DNA of 64,000 bases from Rhizobium albus (GTDB lineage: Bacteria > Pseudomonadota > Alphaproteobacteria > Rhizobiales > Rhizobiaceae). The DNA lies in the NCBI GenBank assembly GCA_030160035.1, contig BSNO01000003.1, positions 1,426,001 to 1,490,000 of the forward strand. The letters run 5' to 3'. Positions 17,009-26,660 of this stretch are shown here, in pieces (position 1 is the stretch's first letter; every line of letters begins with the position of its first letter). The notes beneath the pieces were generated by a model, which was not told the origin of the DNA, searched no databases, and was given only the letters and a program-made list of their open reading frames with translations. Both the position numbers and the translations under genes were made by a program.

Positions 17009-18076
17009 ATGGATCGTCCACTTTTCTTCCCGCCGCATACCGGCATCCCGCTTGGGCAGCTCGCGGCGGAGATCGGCGCAGAATTGCACGATCCGCGGCT
17101 CTCGGACCGTCTGATCACGTCGGTCGCACCTCTTTCTCGCGCAGCCGTTCAGGATCTGACGTTTATCACGTCACGGCGTCATGCCGAGATGCTGGTCGGG
17201 TTGAAGGCCGGAGCCATCGTCTGCCACAAGGACATGGCGCCTTCCGTTCCGGATAACGTGGCCGCGCTGCTTGCGCCGGCACCCCAGTCTGCCTTTGCGC
17301 GCGCTGCAGCGCTGCTTTACCCCTCATCCATGCGTCCGCTGACGCTGACGAACGAAAGCGGCATTTCGCCCAAGGCTTTTGTGCATCCGGGTGCTCAACT
17401 TGAGCCGGGCGTGGTCGTGGATGTCAGCGCCGTCGTCGGCGATGGTGCTGAGATCGGCGCCGGTACCATCATCGGCGCTGCTGCCGTGATTGGGCCCGGC
17501 TGCAAGATCGGTCGCAACTGCTCCATCGGCCCCAACAGCACCGTGCAGTGCTCGTTTATCGGCAATGATGTGATCATCCATCCGGGCGCGCGGATCGGCC
17601 AGGACGGTTTTGGTTATGCACCGTCGCCCGCGGGCATGCTCAAGATCCCGCAGCTCGGCCGCGTCATCATCCAGGATCGCGTGGAAATCGGCGCGAACAC
17701 GGCCGTCGACCGCGGCGCCATGGACGATACGGTGATCGGCGAGGGCACGAAGATCGATAATCTCGTCCAGGTTGGTCACAATGTCCGCATCGGTCGCCAC
17801 TGCGTGATCGTCGGTCAGGTTGCGATCGCCGGCAGCGTGACGATCGGCGATCAGGTCATGATAGGCGGCGGCACCACCATCGCGGGACACCTTCAGATTG
17901 GCGCAGGCGCGCAGATTGCTGGTATGAGCGCCGTCGCCGCCGATGTACCCGGCGCGGCCCGCTGGGGCGGCATTCCAGCGCGACCCATGCGCGCCTTTCT
18001 GCGCGACATGGCCGAAATCCGCGCCCGCGCATTTAACAGAAGCTCGAAGAACGTAGGAGTTGAGCCGGATGAATGA
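17009..18076 (+). CDS. lpxD: UDP-3-O-(3-hydroxyacyl)glucosamine N-acyltransferase
   Basis: 355 residues, normal for LpxD. An N-terminal uridine-binding domain (about 1-100) is followed by a long left-handed beta-helix of hexapeptide repeats with isoleucine/valine at regular steps, and a C-terminal helix. The segment [17 protein letters not shown] carries the catalytic-type histidine. Adds the second, N-linked acyl chain in lipid A synthesis. Its last 8 bp overlap fabZ. Confidence 0.97.
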   Translation: MDRPLFFPPHTGIPLGQLAAEIGAELHDPRLSDRLITSVAPLSRAAVQDLTFITSRRHAEMLVGLKAGAIVCHKDMAPSVPDNVAALLAPAPQSAFARAAALLYPSSMRPLTLTNESGISPKAFVHPGAQLEPGVVVDVSAVVGDGAEIGAGTIIGAAAVIGPGCKIGRNCSIGPNSTVQCSFIGNDVIIHPGARIGQDGFGYAPSPAGMLKIPQLGRVIIQDRVEIGANTAVDRGAMDDTVIGEGTKIDNLVQVGHNVRIGRHCVIVGQVAIAGSVTIGDQVMIGGGTTIAGHLQIGAGAQIAGMSAVAADVPGAARWGGIPARPMRAFLRDMAEIRARAFNRSSKNVGVEPDE

Positions 18077-18545
18077 CCTGACCGGCACCGAGACCATGGA
18101 TGAGCTCGATGTGCGGGCCATCATGCGTCTGCTGCCCCATCGCTATCCATTTCTGCTGATCGACCGCATCATCGGCATCGTGCGGGATGAGCGGGCGGTC
18201 GGCATCAAGAACGTGACGGCCAACGAGCCGCATTTCACCGGCCATTTTCCTGAAAATCCCATCATGCCTGGCGTTCTCATCGTCGAAGGCATGGCGCAGA
18301 CTGCCGGCGCGATTTGCGCACGCCACCAGGCGAAAAGTTCGACGCTCGTTTACTTCATGACCATTGACAATGCCCGCTTCCGCAAGCCGGTTGTTCCTGG
18401 CGACCGGGTGGAGTATCACGTCGCCAAGATCAAACAGCGCGGCAATGTCTGGAAGTTCCACTGCGAAGCGCTCGTCGGCGGCGTCAAGGTGGCCGAAGCC
18501 GATATCGGTGCCATGCTTGCGCAGCAGGAAAGCGAGAACGAATGA
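18069..18545 (+). CDS. fabZ: 3-hydroxyacyl-[acyl-carrier-protein] dehydratase
   Basis: 158 residues with the hot-dog fold. Catalytic H59 ([14 protein letters not shown]) and E73 (IVEGMAQ) are 14 apart, as in the family. ATG 18069 has AGGAG well upstream and lies inside the end of lpxD, so the two are translationally coupled. Dehydrates 3-hydroxyacyl-ACP; its substrates are also the acyl donors of LpxA and LpxD, which explains the gene order. Confidence 0.97.
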   Translation: MNDLTGTETMDELDVRAIMRLLPHRYPFLLIDRIIGIVRDERAVGIKNVTANEPHFTGHFPENPIMPGVLIVEGMAQTAGAICARHQAKSSTLVYFMTIDNARFRKPVVPGDRVEYHVAKIKQRGNVWKFHCEALVGGVKVAEADIGAMLAQQESENE

Positions 18546-19351
18546 CCTCTGCCTCAGCGCGGGTTCACCCTTCCTCGGTCGTCGAGGAAGGCGCAGTCAT
18601 TGGCGAGAATGTTTCGATTGGCCCTTTCTGCCATATCGGTCCGAATGTCGTGCTGGGCGATGATTGCCAGATCCTCAGTCACGTCGCGATAACCGGCTTC
18701 ACTGTTCTCGGCAAAGGCTGCCGCGTATTTCCCGGCGCCATGCTGGGGTTCGAACCGCAAAACCTGGCCTATAAGGGCGAGCAGACGCGTCTCGAAATCG
18801 GCGAAGGCTGCACGATGCGCGAAGGCGTCACCATGCATCCCGGCATGCCGAACGCCGGTGGGCTGACCTCCGTCGGCAAGAACTGCCTGTTCCTCGCCTA
18901 TAGCCACGTCGCCCATGACTGCCATGTCGGCGACAACGTCGTGCTCTCCAACAACGTCATGTTGGCCGGTCACGTGACGGTCGGCGACAGGGTCATCATC
19001 GGCGGCGGCGCTGCCGTTCACCAGTTTGCCCGCATCGGCCATCGGGCCTTCATCGGCGGTCTGTCGGCCGTCAATTTCGATGTCATTCCCTATGGCATGC
19101 TGAATGGCAATCCCGGCGTGCTCGGTGGCTTGAACATTATCGGCATGCAGCGTGCCGGCATGGACAAGGCGAGCATCCACGAGGTGCGCCGCGCTTTCCG
19201 TCATATCTTCCAGGGTCCGGGCTCCGTACGCCAGAACGCAGCGGAAGCACGTGCGCTCTATTCGAGCAACGAGACCGTCAGGCAGATCATCGACTTCATC
19301 GAGGCCGAGAGCGAACGCGCGCTGTCGTCGCCGGCCCGGGCTCATCGGTAG
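18542..19351 (+). CDS. lpxA: Acyl-ACP--UDP-N-acetylglucosamine O-acyltransferase
   Basis: 269 residues of hexapeptide-repeat beta-helix plus a C-terminal helical domain. Catalytic H125 lies in [12 protein letters not shown], the same number as in E. coli. The motif [11 protein letters not shown] is typical. First step of lipid A synthesis. ATGA overlap with fabZ. The last about 30 residues run into the lpxI gene region with only 7 bp between them. Confidence 0.97.
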   Translation: MTSASARVHPSSVVEEGAVIGENVSIGPFCHIGPNVVLGDDCQILSHVAITGFTVLGKGCRVFPGAMLGFEPQNLAYKGEQTRLEIGEGCTMREGVTMHPGMPNAGGLTSVGKNCLFLAYSHVAHDCHVGDNVVLSNNVMLAGHVTVGDRVIIGGGAAVHQFARIGHRAFIGGLSAVNFDVIPYGMLNGNPGVLGGLNIIGMQRAGMDKASIHEVRRAFRHIFQGPGSVRQNAAEARALYSSNETVRQIIDFIEAESERALSSPARAHR

Positions 19352-19358
19352 GCCTTCC

Positions 19359-20225
19359 ATGGCGGCGGTCAGCCGAGAGCCGAGCAGGGGTCGCGTCGCG
19401 ATCCTCGCCGGTGCCGGCAATCTGCCGACCCATGTTGCCCGCGCCATTCGTTCCGCGGGCGAAGATCCCTTCATCATTGCCTTGAGCGCAGAGGCCGATG
19501 GTGACTGGACCAGCTTTCAGCACGAACACATCGGCACTGGCGACTTCGCGGCCGTGGAGCGCATCGTCAGGGTCAACGGCATCGACCGACTGATCCTGTC
19601 GGGAAGCGTCAAGCGGCGCCCTGAATGGCGCGAGATCCGTCCGACCTGGAAGACGCTCGCGCGCATGCCGGGTGTCGTTCGAACGTTGTTGCGCGGCGGA
19701 GATGATCAGGTCCTGCGCATGGTTATTGCTTTGATCGAGAGCGCTGGTGCCCGTGTCATCGGCGCCCATGAAGTGGCGCCCGACCTGGTCGCAACTCTTG
19801 GTGCTCTGACTACGGTCGAGCCTGATGCCGCCAGCCGGCGCGACATCGCCGCGGGAAGGGAAGCTGCTTTGGCCCTCGGCCGGCTAGATCTGGGTCAAGC
19901 CGCAGTTGCAATTGGCGGTCGGGTCGTGGCGCTCGAGGGCGTCGAGGGCACCGACGAGATGCTCGCACGCGTCGCCGATCTGCGGTGCCGCGGCCGGCTT
20001 TCCACTTCGCGCAAAGGCGTACTGGTCAAATTCTGCAAGCCCGGTCAGGATGAACGCGCAGATCTGCCGACGATCGGTGCCGGCACGGTGAAAGGTCTCA
20101 TCGAGGCTGGACTTGCCGGCGTTGCCGTGGAAGCGGGACGATCCTTGCTGCTGGAGCGCGAAGCCGCCATCTCGGCTGCCAATGAAGCTGGCATCTTCAT
20201 CGCTGGCGTGACGCGGGAGGATTGA
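19359..20225 (+). CDS. lpxI: UDP-2,3-diacylglucosamine pyrophosphatase LpxI
   Basis: 288 residues of the LpxI/DUF1009 family: N-terminal Rossmann-like part (VAILAGAGNLPTHVARA), middle REIRPTWKTLARMPGV and QVLRMVIALIESAGARVIGAHEV, C-terminal KGVLVKFCKPGQDERADLPTIG with catalytic acidic residues. Replaces LpxH in alphaproteobacteria. ATG 19359 chosen over the longer frame from 19152, which only overlaps lpxA. Between lpxA and lpxB, as expected for consecutive pathway steps. Confidence 0.95.
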   Translation: MAAVSREPSRGRVAILAGAGNLPTHVARAIRSAGEDPFIIALSAEADGDWTSFQHEHIGTGDFAAVERIVRVNGIDRLILSGSVKRRPEWREIRPTWKTLARMPGVVRTLLRGGDDQVLRMVIALIESAGARVIGAHEVAPDLVATLGALTTVEPDAASRRDIAAGREAALALGRLDLGQAAVAIGGRVVALEGVEGTDEMLARVADLRCRGRLSTSRKGVLVKFCKPGQDERADLPTIGAGTVKGLIEAGLAGVAVEAGRSLLLEREAAISAANEAGIFIAGVTRED

Positions 20226-21439
20226 TGATCGACCGGGCCATGACATCCCGCCGCGTCAAAGTCGCGATCATCGCCGGCGAGCCGTCCGGCGATCGCTTGG
20301 GCGCCGATTTGATCGCTGCCATGAAGATGCAGGCGGGTGACCGCTCGATCGAACTCGTCGGCATCGGCGGCGAGGAAATGCAAGGCGAGGGTCTGGTCTC
20401 GCTGTTCGACTACTCGGAGCTCTCCATCGTCGGGGTGAGCGCCGTCGTCGCGAAGCTGCCGAAACTTTTATGGCGCATCCGCCAAGCAGCCGATGCGATC
20501 GTCGAGGCCAAGCCCGACGTCCTGATCATCATCGACAGCCCGGATTTCACGCACCGCGTCGCCCGTCGCGTGAAGGCACGGCTGCCCGATCTGCCGGTCG
20601 TCGACTATGTGTGCCCGACCGTATGGGCATGGAAGCCGGAGCGCGCGCCGGCGATGCGCGGCTATATCGACCACGTGCTGTCGGTCTTTCCATTCGAGCC
20701 TCAGGTTGTCGCGGCTCTTGGTGGCCCACCGACCACCTATATCGGCCACCGATTGGTGTTCGACATGGGACTGCTGTCGGCGCGGGCCGAGCAGCTGGAC
20801 CGCCGGCGCAAGCAGCAGCTGACCGGTCTCTGCATGCTGCTGCCCGGTTCGCGCAAGTCGGAACTGACGCGTCTGCTGCCCGTCTTCGCCGAGGCCGCAG
20901 CCGAGCTCTCTGCTTTGCGTCCGGGTGTGCGGTTTATCCTTCCGACGATTGCGCGCCACCAAGCATTCGTTGCCGAGCAGGTCGCGACCTGGCCGGTCAA
21001 GGTTGAGGTCGTCGTGGGTGAAGGCGCGAAATGGGGCGCTTTCGCTCAATCCGACGCCGCGCTTGCTGCCTCCGGCACCGTGCTTTTGGAACTGGCACTG
21101 GCCGGCGTTCCTTGCGTCTCGGCGTACAAGCTCGACCCTCTGGCCAAACTGCTGATCTCGAAGATCACCGGCTGGAGCGCCGCGCTGCCGAACCTCATCG
21201 CGGATTATCCCGTCATACGCGAGTTCTTCAACGATCAGGCCCGTGGCAACCGGCTGGCTCGCGAGACCTTGCGTCTGATGGATCACACGATCGAGCGCAA
21301 GGCCATGCTGGAGGGGTTCGATACCGTCCGCAGGGCCATGTCGGTGACCCGGACACCGGGCGAGCACGCAGCCGAAATCGTGCTCCGTTTCATCGATCGT
21401 CCAAACGTGACCGGCGAACCTCCCGCAATTGCGCATTGA
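20225..21439 (+). CDS. lpxB: Lipid-A-disaccharide synthase
   Basis: 404 residues, GT19 glycosyltransferase. N-terminal VAIIAGEPSGDRLGADLI, IDSPDFTHRVARRVK, CPTVWAWKPERA and, in the C-terminal half, LLPGSRKSEL and AASGTVLLELALAGVP. Joins UDP-diacylglucosamine and lipid X into the tetra-acyl disaccharide at the inner membrane. GGGAGGA precedes ATG 20225, which overlaps the lpxI stop by one base. Last gene of the lipid A run; its stop lies in the loop of a terminator-like hairpin. Confidence 0.97.
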   Translation: MIDRAMTSRRVKVAIIAGEPSGDRLGADLIAAMKMQAGDRSIELVGIGGEEMQGEGLVSLFDYSELSIVGVSAVVAKLPKLLWRIRQAADAIVEAKPDVLIIIDSPDFTHRVARRVKARLPDLPVVDYVCPTVWAWKPERAPAMRGYIDHVLSVFPFEPQVVAALGGPPTTYIGHRLVFDMGLLSARAEQLDRRRKQQLTGLCMLLPGSRKSELTRLLPVFAEAAAELSALRPGVRFILPTIARHQAFVAEQVATWPVKVEVVVGEGAKWGAFAQSDAALAASGTVLLELALAGVPCVSAYKLDPLAKLLISKITGWSAALPNLIADYPVIREFFNDQARGNRLARETLRLMDHTIERKAMLEGFDTVRRAMSVTRTPGEHAAEIVLRFIDRPNVTGEPPAIAH

Positions 21440-21448
21440 ATGCGCAAT
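21428..21448 (+). terminator. Hairpin enclosing the lpxB stop codon
   Basis: ATTGCGCAT (21428-21436) and ATGCGCAAT (21440-21448) form a perfect 9-bp stem whose 3-nt loop is the TGA stop of lpxB. Only a modest T content follows. Likely end or attenuation point of the lipid A transcript. Confidence 0.5.
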
Positions 21449-21493
21449 CCCTACATAAAGGCCGGGAAAAGCACCGTTCGAGAGCCCTCGAAA

Positions 21494-21523
21494 TTGGCTT
21501 TGACCGCACCGTTTCGCTATAAA
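21494..21523 (+). promoter_or_regulatory. Candidate sigma-70-type promoter of gyrA
   Basis: TTGGCT (21494-21499), an 18-bp spacer, then TATAAA (21518-21523), 38 bp upstream of the gyrA start. The -10 matches 5 of 6, the -35 4 of 6. A second TTGACC at 21500-21505 sits too close to the -10 to serve as -35. Confidence 0.4.
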
Positions 21524-21561
21524 CGGCAAGCCGAATCTGACCTTAGAGAACGTGATCCATT

Positions 21562-24393
21562 TTGACTGAGATAGTTCCCCCCGGCGGGCCGCAGGGCCCA
21601 TCTGGCATAGAGCCGGTTTCGATCGTCGACGAGATGCAGCGCTCCTATCTCGATTACGCCATGAGCGTGATCGTGTCGCGCGCATTGCCCGACGTGCGCG
21701 ACGGCCTGAAGCCGGTGCATCGGCGCATCCTCTATGCGATGCACGAGAGCGGTTATCACTGGAACAGGAAATACGTGAAGTCGTCGCGCATCGTCGGCGA
21801 CGTCATGGGTAAATACCACCCGCACGGCGACAGCGCGATCTATGACGCCATGGTGCGCATGGCGCAGCCCTGGTCGCTGCGCGCGATGCTCATCGACGGG
21901 CAGGGCAATTTCGGTTCGATCGATGGCGATCCGCCGGCGGCCATGCGTTACACCGAAGCGCGGCTGGCGAAGCTCGCGCATGAGCTTCTTGAAGACATCG
22001 ACAAGGACACGGTCGATTTCCAGGAAACCTACGACAGCTCCGGCTCCGAGCCGAAGGTGCTGCCGGCGCGGTTTCCGAACCTGCTGGCCAACGGCGCAGG
22101 CGGCATCGCCGTCGGCATGGCGACGAACATTCCACCGCACAATATCGGTGAACTGGTCGACGGCTGCATCGCGCTGATCGACGATCCGTCGCTCGATCTG
22201 ATCCAGCTGATGGAGTTCATTCCTGGTCCGGATTTCCCGACGGGCGGCATCATCCTCGGACGCTCCGGCATTCGCAGTGCGTTCGAGACCGGCCGTGGCT
22301 CGGTCGTCATGCGCGGAAAGGTGCATATCGAACAGATCCGCGGCGACCGCGAAGCGATCATCATCACCGAAGTTCCCTATCAGGTGAACAAGGCTTCGAT
22401 GATCGAAAAGATGGCCGAGCTGGTGCGCGACAAGCGCATCGAGGGCATCTCCGACCTGCGCGACGAATCTGACCGTCAGGGTTACCGCGTCGTGGTCGAG
22501 TTGAAGCGCGACGCCAACGCCGATGTGATCTTGAACCAGCTGTATCGCTACACGCCCCTGCAGACCTCCTTTGGCTGCAACATGGTGGCGCTGAACGGCG
22601 GCAAGCCGGAGCTGATGAACCTGATGGACATGCTGAGGGCGTTCATCGCCTTCCGCGAGACCGTCATCTCCCGGCGCACCAAGTTCCTGCTGCGCAAGGC
22701 ACGCGATCGCGCGCATGTGCTCGTCGGCATGGCGATCGCCGTCGCCAATATCGATGAAGTCATCCACCTGATCCGCAACGCACCGGACCCGCAGGCTGCA
22801 CGCGAGCAGCTGATGGAGCGCCGCTGGCCGGCCAAGGACGTTGCGCCGCTCATCCGGCTCATCGACGACCCGCGCCATCGCATCAACGAGGATGGCACCT
22901 ACAATCTCTCCGAAGAGCAGGCGCGCGCCATTTTGGAGCTGCGTCTTCAGCGCCTCACCGCGCTTGGCCGTGAGGAAATCGACGACGAGCTGAACAAGAT
23001 CGGCGAGGAGATCAAGGATTACCTCGATATCCTGTCGTCGCGCATTCGTATCCGCGAGATCATCAAGCAGGAACTGCGCGACGTCAAAGACGAGTTCGGC
23101 ACGCCGCGGCGGACCGAGCTCGGCGATGGCGGCCCCGACATGGACGATGAGGACCTCATCGCCCGCGAAGATATGGTCGTTACCGTATCGCACTCCGGCT
23201 ACATCAAGCGCGTGCCGCTTGCGACCTATCGGGCGCAGCGCCGCGGCGGCAAGGGCCGCTCCGGTATGTCGACGCGCGACGAGGATTTCGTCACGCGCCT
23301 CTTCGTCGCCAACACGCACACGCCGGTGCTGTTCTTCTCTTCGCGTGGCATCGTCTACAAGGAAAAGGTCTGGCGCCTGCCGATCGGCACGCCGCAGTCT
23401 CGCGGCAAGGCGCTGATCAACCTCCTTCCCATCGAGCATGGCGACCGCATCACTGCGATCATGCCGCTGCCCGAGGATGAGGAAAGCTGGGGCAATCTCG
23501 ACGTGATGTTCTCCACCACGCGGGGAACGGTCCGTCGCAACAAGCTGTCGGATTTCGTCCAGGTGAACCGCAATGGCAAGATCGCCATGAAGTTCGACGA
23601 CGAGAGCGATCAGATCCTGAACGTCGAGACCTGCACCGAGCATGACGACGTCGTTCTAACGACCGCGCTTGGGCAGTCGATCCGCTTCCCGACGACGGAC
23701 GTGCGTGTCTTCGCAGGCCGCAATTCGATCGGCGTTCGCGGCATCTCGCTGGCTGACAGCGATCATGTGATCTCGATGGCGATCCTGTCGCATGTGGATG
23801 CCGACCCGGCCGAGCGCGCTGCCTTCCTGAAGCGGGCAACGGCGGAACGGCGCTCGGCGAACGGTGACGAGGAAGAAGTCACGCTGGTGGGAGAAGACGT
23901 CGTCGAAGCCGTCGATCTGAATAATGAGCGGTTCGAGGAGCTGAAGGCCCGCGAACAGTTCGTTCTGACCGTCAGCGCCAAGGGCTATGGCAAACTGTCA
24001 TCGTCCTATGATTTCCGCATCTCCGGACGTGGCGGCAAGGGCATCCGGGCAACCGACATCGCCAAGATCGGCGAGATCGGCGAACTCGTGGCCTTCTTCC
24101 CGGTCGAGCGTGGCGATCAGATCATGCTGGTCTCCAATGGCGGCCAGTTGATCCGGGTACCCGTCAGCGGCATCCGCATCGCCAGCCGTGCGACCAAGGG
24201 CGTCACGATCTTCTCGACCTCGAAGGACGAGCGCGTGGTTTCGGTCGAGCGCATCAGCGAGCCGGAGCCGGGAGCCGTCGACGAAGTGCTCGAGGAGGCA
24301 GCCGAGGCGGATGCACTCGAGGAAATCGCGCGCGAGAGCGAAACCGACGACGAGAGCGGCAGCGGAGAAGAGACGGGCAGCAGCGAAGAATAA
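21562..24393 (+). CDS. gyrA: DNA gyrase subunit A
   Basis: 943 residues from a TTG start; no ATG or GTG lies upstream in frame near it and the family N terminus ([34 protein letters not shown]) begins soon after. Catalytic Tyr is Y130 ([12 protein letters not shown]). The quinolone-determining positions are wild type: S91 and D95 in [12 protein letters not shown] (E. coli S83, D87). The GyrA box [10 protein letters not shown] is present before the C-terminal DNA-wrapping beta-pinwheel, and the tail is acidic. Introduces negative supercoils with GyrB. Confidence 0.98.
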   Translation: MTEIVPPGGPQGPSGIEPVSIVDEMQRSYLDYAMSVIVSRALPDVRDGLKPVHRRILYAMHESGYHWNRKYVKSSRIVGDVMGKYHPHGDSAIYDAMVRMAQPWSLRAMLIDGQGNFGSIDGDPPAAMRYTEARLAKLAHELLEDIDKDTVDFQETYDSSGSEPKVLPARFPNLLANGAGGIAVGMATNIPPHNIGELVDGCIALIDDPSLDLIQLMEFIPGPDFPTGGIILGRSGIRSAFETGRGSVVMRGKVHIEQIRGDREAIIITEVPYQVNKASMIEKMAELVRDKRIEGISDLRDESDRQGYRVVVELKRDANADVILNQLYRYTPLQTSFGCNMVALNGGKPELMNLMDMLRAFIAFRETVISRRTKFLLRKARDRAHVLVGMAIAVANIDEVIHLIRNAPDPQAAREQLMERRWPAKDVAPLIRLIDDPRHRINEDGTYNLSEEQARAILELRLQRLTALGREEIDDELNKIGEEIKDYLDILSSRIRIREIIKQELRDVKDEFGTPRRTELGDGGPDMDDEDLIAREDMVVTVSHSGYIKRVPLATYRAQRRGGKGRSGMSTRDEDFVTRLFVANTHTPVLFFSSRGIVYKEKVWRLPIGTPQSRGKALINLLPIEHGDRITAIMPLPEDEESWGNLDVMFSTTRGTVRRNKLSDFVQVNRNGKIAMKFDDESDQILNVETCTEHDDVVLTTALGQSIRFPTTDVRVFAGRNSIGVRGISLADSDHVISMAILSHVDADPAERAAFLKRATAERRSANGDEEEVTLVGEDVVEAVDLNNERFEELKAREQFVLTVSAKGYGKLSSSYDFRISGRGGKGIRATDIAKIGEIGELVAFFPVERGDQIMLVSNGGQLIRVPVSGIRIASRATKGVTIFSTSKDERVVSVERISEPEPGAVDEVLEEAAEADALEEIARESETDDESGSGEETGSSEE

Positions 24394-24420
24394 GCTGCTG
24401 TATCTGTCATCGGAATACAA

Positions 24421-24454
24421 AAAACCGGTCGCGGAGGGAACGCGACCGGTTTTT
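24421..24454. terminator. Strong bidirectional Rho-independent terminator
   Basis: AAAACCGGTCGCG (24421-24433) pairs perfectly with CGCGACCGGTTTT (24441-24453) around a 7-nt loop. Plus-strand transcripts end in TTTTT, minus-strand ones in TTTTTT (plus-strand A-run ending at 24424). It closes gyrA from the left and the small minus-strand ORFs from the right. Confidence 0.92.
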
Positions 24455-24530
24455 GATGTGTCCTTGTCGGGGCAGGGAAACCCAAACTTCGGACTGGAGG
24501 TCAGTCAGTCGTTTTGCCCTGGGGCAAAGT

Positions 24531-24665
24531 CTAAAAGCGGCGCGTGGTCCGCGCTCTTGCTCTTGCTTGTTTTGCTTCCCGTCTCATCTGCGACAGCATT
24601 GCCGCCACATCTGTGATCAACACGCACGCAATAAAAGCGGCAAAAATGGTTAGGGTCGTCAGCAT
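24531..24665 (-). CDS. Possible small membrane protein, 44 aa (second of a tandem pair)
   Basis: An open frame of 44 codons: a hydrophobic N-terminal helix (residues 2-22, LTTLTIFAAFIACVLITDVA) followed by a strongly basic tail rich in Arg and Ala (MRREAKQARARARTTRRF). This is the layout of a single-span protein with its C terminus in the cytoplasm. A GAG-containing site lies 6 nt before ATG 24665. It starts 23 bp after the other small ORF (24814-24689) and ends 76 bp before a terminator in the right direction. No homologue recognised; base composition here is less GC-rich than the neighbours. Alternative: non-coding spacer. Confidence 0.45.
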   Translation of the reverse strand: MLTTLTIFAAFIACVLITDVAAMLSQMRREAKQARARARTTRRF

Positions 24666-24688
24666 GGCGTGCTCTTTTAAGCTTGAGC

Positions 24689-24814
24689 TCAATAGTATTG
24701 GTGACGAACCGGGTTACGCACAGACTTGGACTGCCGGTTTTCGCTGCTGAGCGCCACTGCTGTGGCAACTGTCATAGCGATGAACATGACGATAGCGAGG
24801 ATCAGAAGAGGCAT
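24689..24814 (-). CDS. Possible small membrane protein, 41 aa (first of a tandem pair)
   Basis: 41 codons from ATG 24814, preceded by CGGAG with a good spacer. Residues 2-22 (PLLILAIVMFIAMTVATAVAL) make one clear membrane span; the tail SSENRQSKSVRNPVRHQYY is basic. Downstream lie a second small membrane ORF and then the two-way terminator, so the pair looks like a real mini-operon in the 623-bp gap between gyrA and coaD. Too short for homology by eye; function unknown. Confidence 0.5.
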   Translation of the reverse strand: MPLLILAIVMFIAMTVATAVALSSENRQSKSVRNPVRHQYY

Positions 24815-25016
24815 GGTTCCAGTCTCCGTTATGCCCAGTGAACGCAGGCGTCCAAAAAAGGTTTCATTCGATACTTGGATTTTAAGCAGTGTATCGCTGA
24901 GCCAGACTTGAACGGGCCATTCATTTCGCGTTCATCGGCCACTGGAGGTCGAGGCGCCGTTGCTTGCGCGACGACCGATGGCGTGACACAAGGCACCCCA
25001 AGCCAGGGAACCACCA

Positions 25017-25523
25017 ATGACCACTGCCTTCTATCCTGGGTCCTTCGACCCATTGACCAACGGCCATCTCGATGTGCTGCTACAGGCATTGTCACTCGGC
25101 GAAAAACTGGTCGTCGGCATTGGTATCCACCCGGGCAAGAAGCCGCTCTTCAGTTTCGAAGAACGCGCCGATCTCATTCGCGCGTCCCTGAAGGAAGTCC
25201 TGCCGGACGCTTTGTCCCGCGTCACGGTCGTCGATTTTGGAAATCTCGTTGTGGATGCGGCGCGTGAGAATGGCGCATCGATCCTGATCCGCGGCCTGCG
25301 CGATGGGACCGACTTCGACTACGAGATGCAGATGGCCGGCATGAACCGCCAGATGGCGCCCGATATCCAGACTGTGTTTCTGCCGGCCGGCGCTTCGTCC
25401 CGGCCGATTACGGCCACATTGGTGCGCCAGATCGCTTCGATGGGTGGCGATGTCAGTGCTTTCGTTCCGGGTTCGGTTCGATCGGCTTTGGCTGCGCGTT
25501 TCCCTGCCCAAGACCGAAATTGA
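25017..25523 (+). CDS. coaD: Phosphopantetheine adenylyltransferase
   Basis: 168 residues of the nucleotidyltransferase superfamily. The T/HxGH site appears as TNGHLDV, with [13 protein letters not shown] at residues 5-17, and the signature [27 protein letters not shown] at the end is typical of alphaproteobacterial CoaD. Transfers AMP from ATP to 4'-phosphopantetheine, the step before CoA. First gene of a plus-strand run with two cyclophilins; 19 bp before the next start. Confidence 0.97.
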   Translation: MTTAFYPGSFDPLTNGHLDVLLQALSLGEKLVVGIGIHPGKKPLFSFEERADLIRASLKEVLPDALSRVTVVDFGNLVVDAARENGASILIRGLRDGTDFDYEMQMAGMNRQMAPDIQTVFLPAGASSRPITATLVRQIASMGGDVSAFVPGSVRSALAARFPAQDRN

Positions 25524-25542
25524 CACAATTGGAGATTGCCTG

Positions 25543-26118
25543 ATGAAATTCGTGCTGGCCGCGACAACCGCACTTATGTTGGGAGGCCTTTCGGCCATTG
25601 CACAGGAAAGCGGCGCACAAGAGGCCGCCGGCGATCTCGTCATCGAATTGAAGGATGGCGTCGTGCGCGTCGACCTGCTCGACGACGTGGCGCCGCAGCA
25701 CACGCAGCGCCTGCGCGACCTCGCCACTGCCGGCGAATACGACAACGTCGCTTTTCACCGCGTGATCGACGGCTTCATGGCCCAGACGGGCGATGTGGAG
25801 TTCGGTGACCTGACCGATGGCTATATGGCGCCTCGCGCCGGCACCGGCGGCTCCGACCTACCGAACCTTCCCGCTGAGTTTTCCGATGTGCCTTTCGAGC
25901 GTGGCGTTGTCGGCATGGCGCGTTCGCAGGACCCGAACTCGGCCAATTCGCAGTTCTTCATCATGTTCGACGAAGGCTCGTTCCTGAACGGCCAGTACAC
26001 GGTCGTCGGCCGCGTGACGGAAGGCATGGACTATGTGGACGCGATCAAGAAGGGTGATCAGGCAGCCAACGGCTCCGTCGATAGCCCGGACCGTATGATC
26101 AGCGTGCGCGTCGAATAA
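25543..26118 (+). CDS. Secreted peptidyl-prolyl cis-trans isomerase (cyclophilin)
   Basis: 191 residues. Signal peptide about 1-20 (AATTALMLGGLSAIAQ) then a bacterial cyclophilin domain with VAFHRVIDGFMAQTGDVEFG, GVVGMARSQDPNSANSQFFI and FLNGQYTVVGRV. Expected to speed proline isomerisation during periplasmic protein folding. GGAG lies 7 nt before ATG 25543; longer frames to 25444 overlap coaD. Followed by a cytoplasmic cyclophilin gene 32 bp downstream, a gene pair common in Hyphomicrobiales. Confidence 0.95.
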   Translation: MKFVLAATTALMLGGLSAIAQESGAQEAAGDLVIELKDGVVRVDLLDDVAPQHTQRLRDLATAGEYDNVAFHRVIDGFMAQTGDVEFGDLTDGYMAPRAGTGGSDLPNLPAEFSDVPFERGVVGMARSQDPNSANSQFFIMFDEGSFLNGQYTVVGRVTEGMDYVDAIKKGDQAANGSVDSPDRMISVRVE

Positions 26119-26150
26119 TCAGCGTCACAGATCAAAAACAGGAGAGACCC

Positions 26151-26660
26151 ATGGCCGAGATCAAGGATCCGGAAAACGCACTCGTGATGGAAACGACCAA
26201 GGGCAGGGTCGTGATCGAACTCTTGCCGGACCTCGCGCCCGAGCACGTCAAGCGCATCAAGGAGCTTGCCCGCGAGACTGCTTATGACGGCGTCGTCTTC
26301 CACCGGGTCATCGATGGCTTCATGGCACAGACCGGCGACGTGAAATTCGGAAAGAGCGGCGGCAAGGACTTCAACCCGGGCCGTGCCGGCATGGGTGGTT
26401 CCGACAAGCCGGACCTGAAGGCGGAATTCTCGAACGTCAGCCATGTGCGCGGCACCTGCTCGATGGCCCGCTCGCAGAGCCCGAATTCGGCCAACTCGCA
26501 ATTCTTCATCTGCCTGGCCGATGCTCCTTGGCTCAACAAGCAGTATTCCGTCTGGGGTCAGGTGCTGGAAGGCATGGATGTCATCGACCTGATCAAGAAG
26601 GGCGAGCCCGTTCGCGACCCCGACCAGATCGTTTCGCTGCGGGTTGCCGCAGACGCATGA
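26151..26660 (+). CDS. ppiB: Cytoplasmic peptidyl-prolyl cis-trans isomerase (cyclophilin B type)
   Basis: 169 residues, same cyclophilin domain as its neighbour but no signal peptide: VVFHRVIDGFMAQTGDVKFG, CSMARSQSPNSANSQFFICLAD, WLNKQYSVWGQVLEGMDVIDLI. AGGAG stands 6 nt before the ATG. The stop overlaps the start of the next, secreted, hypothetical gene (ATGA). Probably a duplication product of the same ancestor as the secreted copy. Confidence 0.95.
   Translation: MAEIKDPENALVMETTKGRVVIELLPDLAPEHVKRIKELARETAYDGVVFHRVIDGFMAQTGDVKFGKSGGKDFNPGRAGMGGSDKPDLKAEFSNVSHVRGTCSMARSQSPNSANSQFFICLADAPWLNKQYSVWGQVLEGMDVIDLIKKGEPVRDPDQIVSLRVAADA

Noticed and set aside
14583-17021. 812-aa open frame on the minus strand
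   Set aside because: It is antisense to bamA, whose signal peptide, POTRA domains and barrel are unmistakable; the long frame is a by-product of GC-rich codon use.
21500-21523. TTGACC / TATAAA as gyrA promoter
   Set aside because: The spacer is only 12 bp; TTGGCT at 21494 with 18 bp is preferred.
21517-23643. 708-aa open frame on the minus strand
   Set aside because: Antisense to gyrA; no recognisable domain and composition typical of shadow frames.
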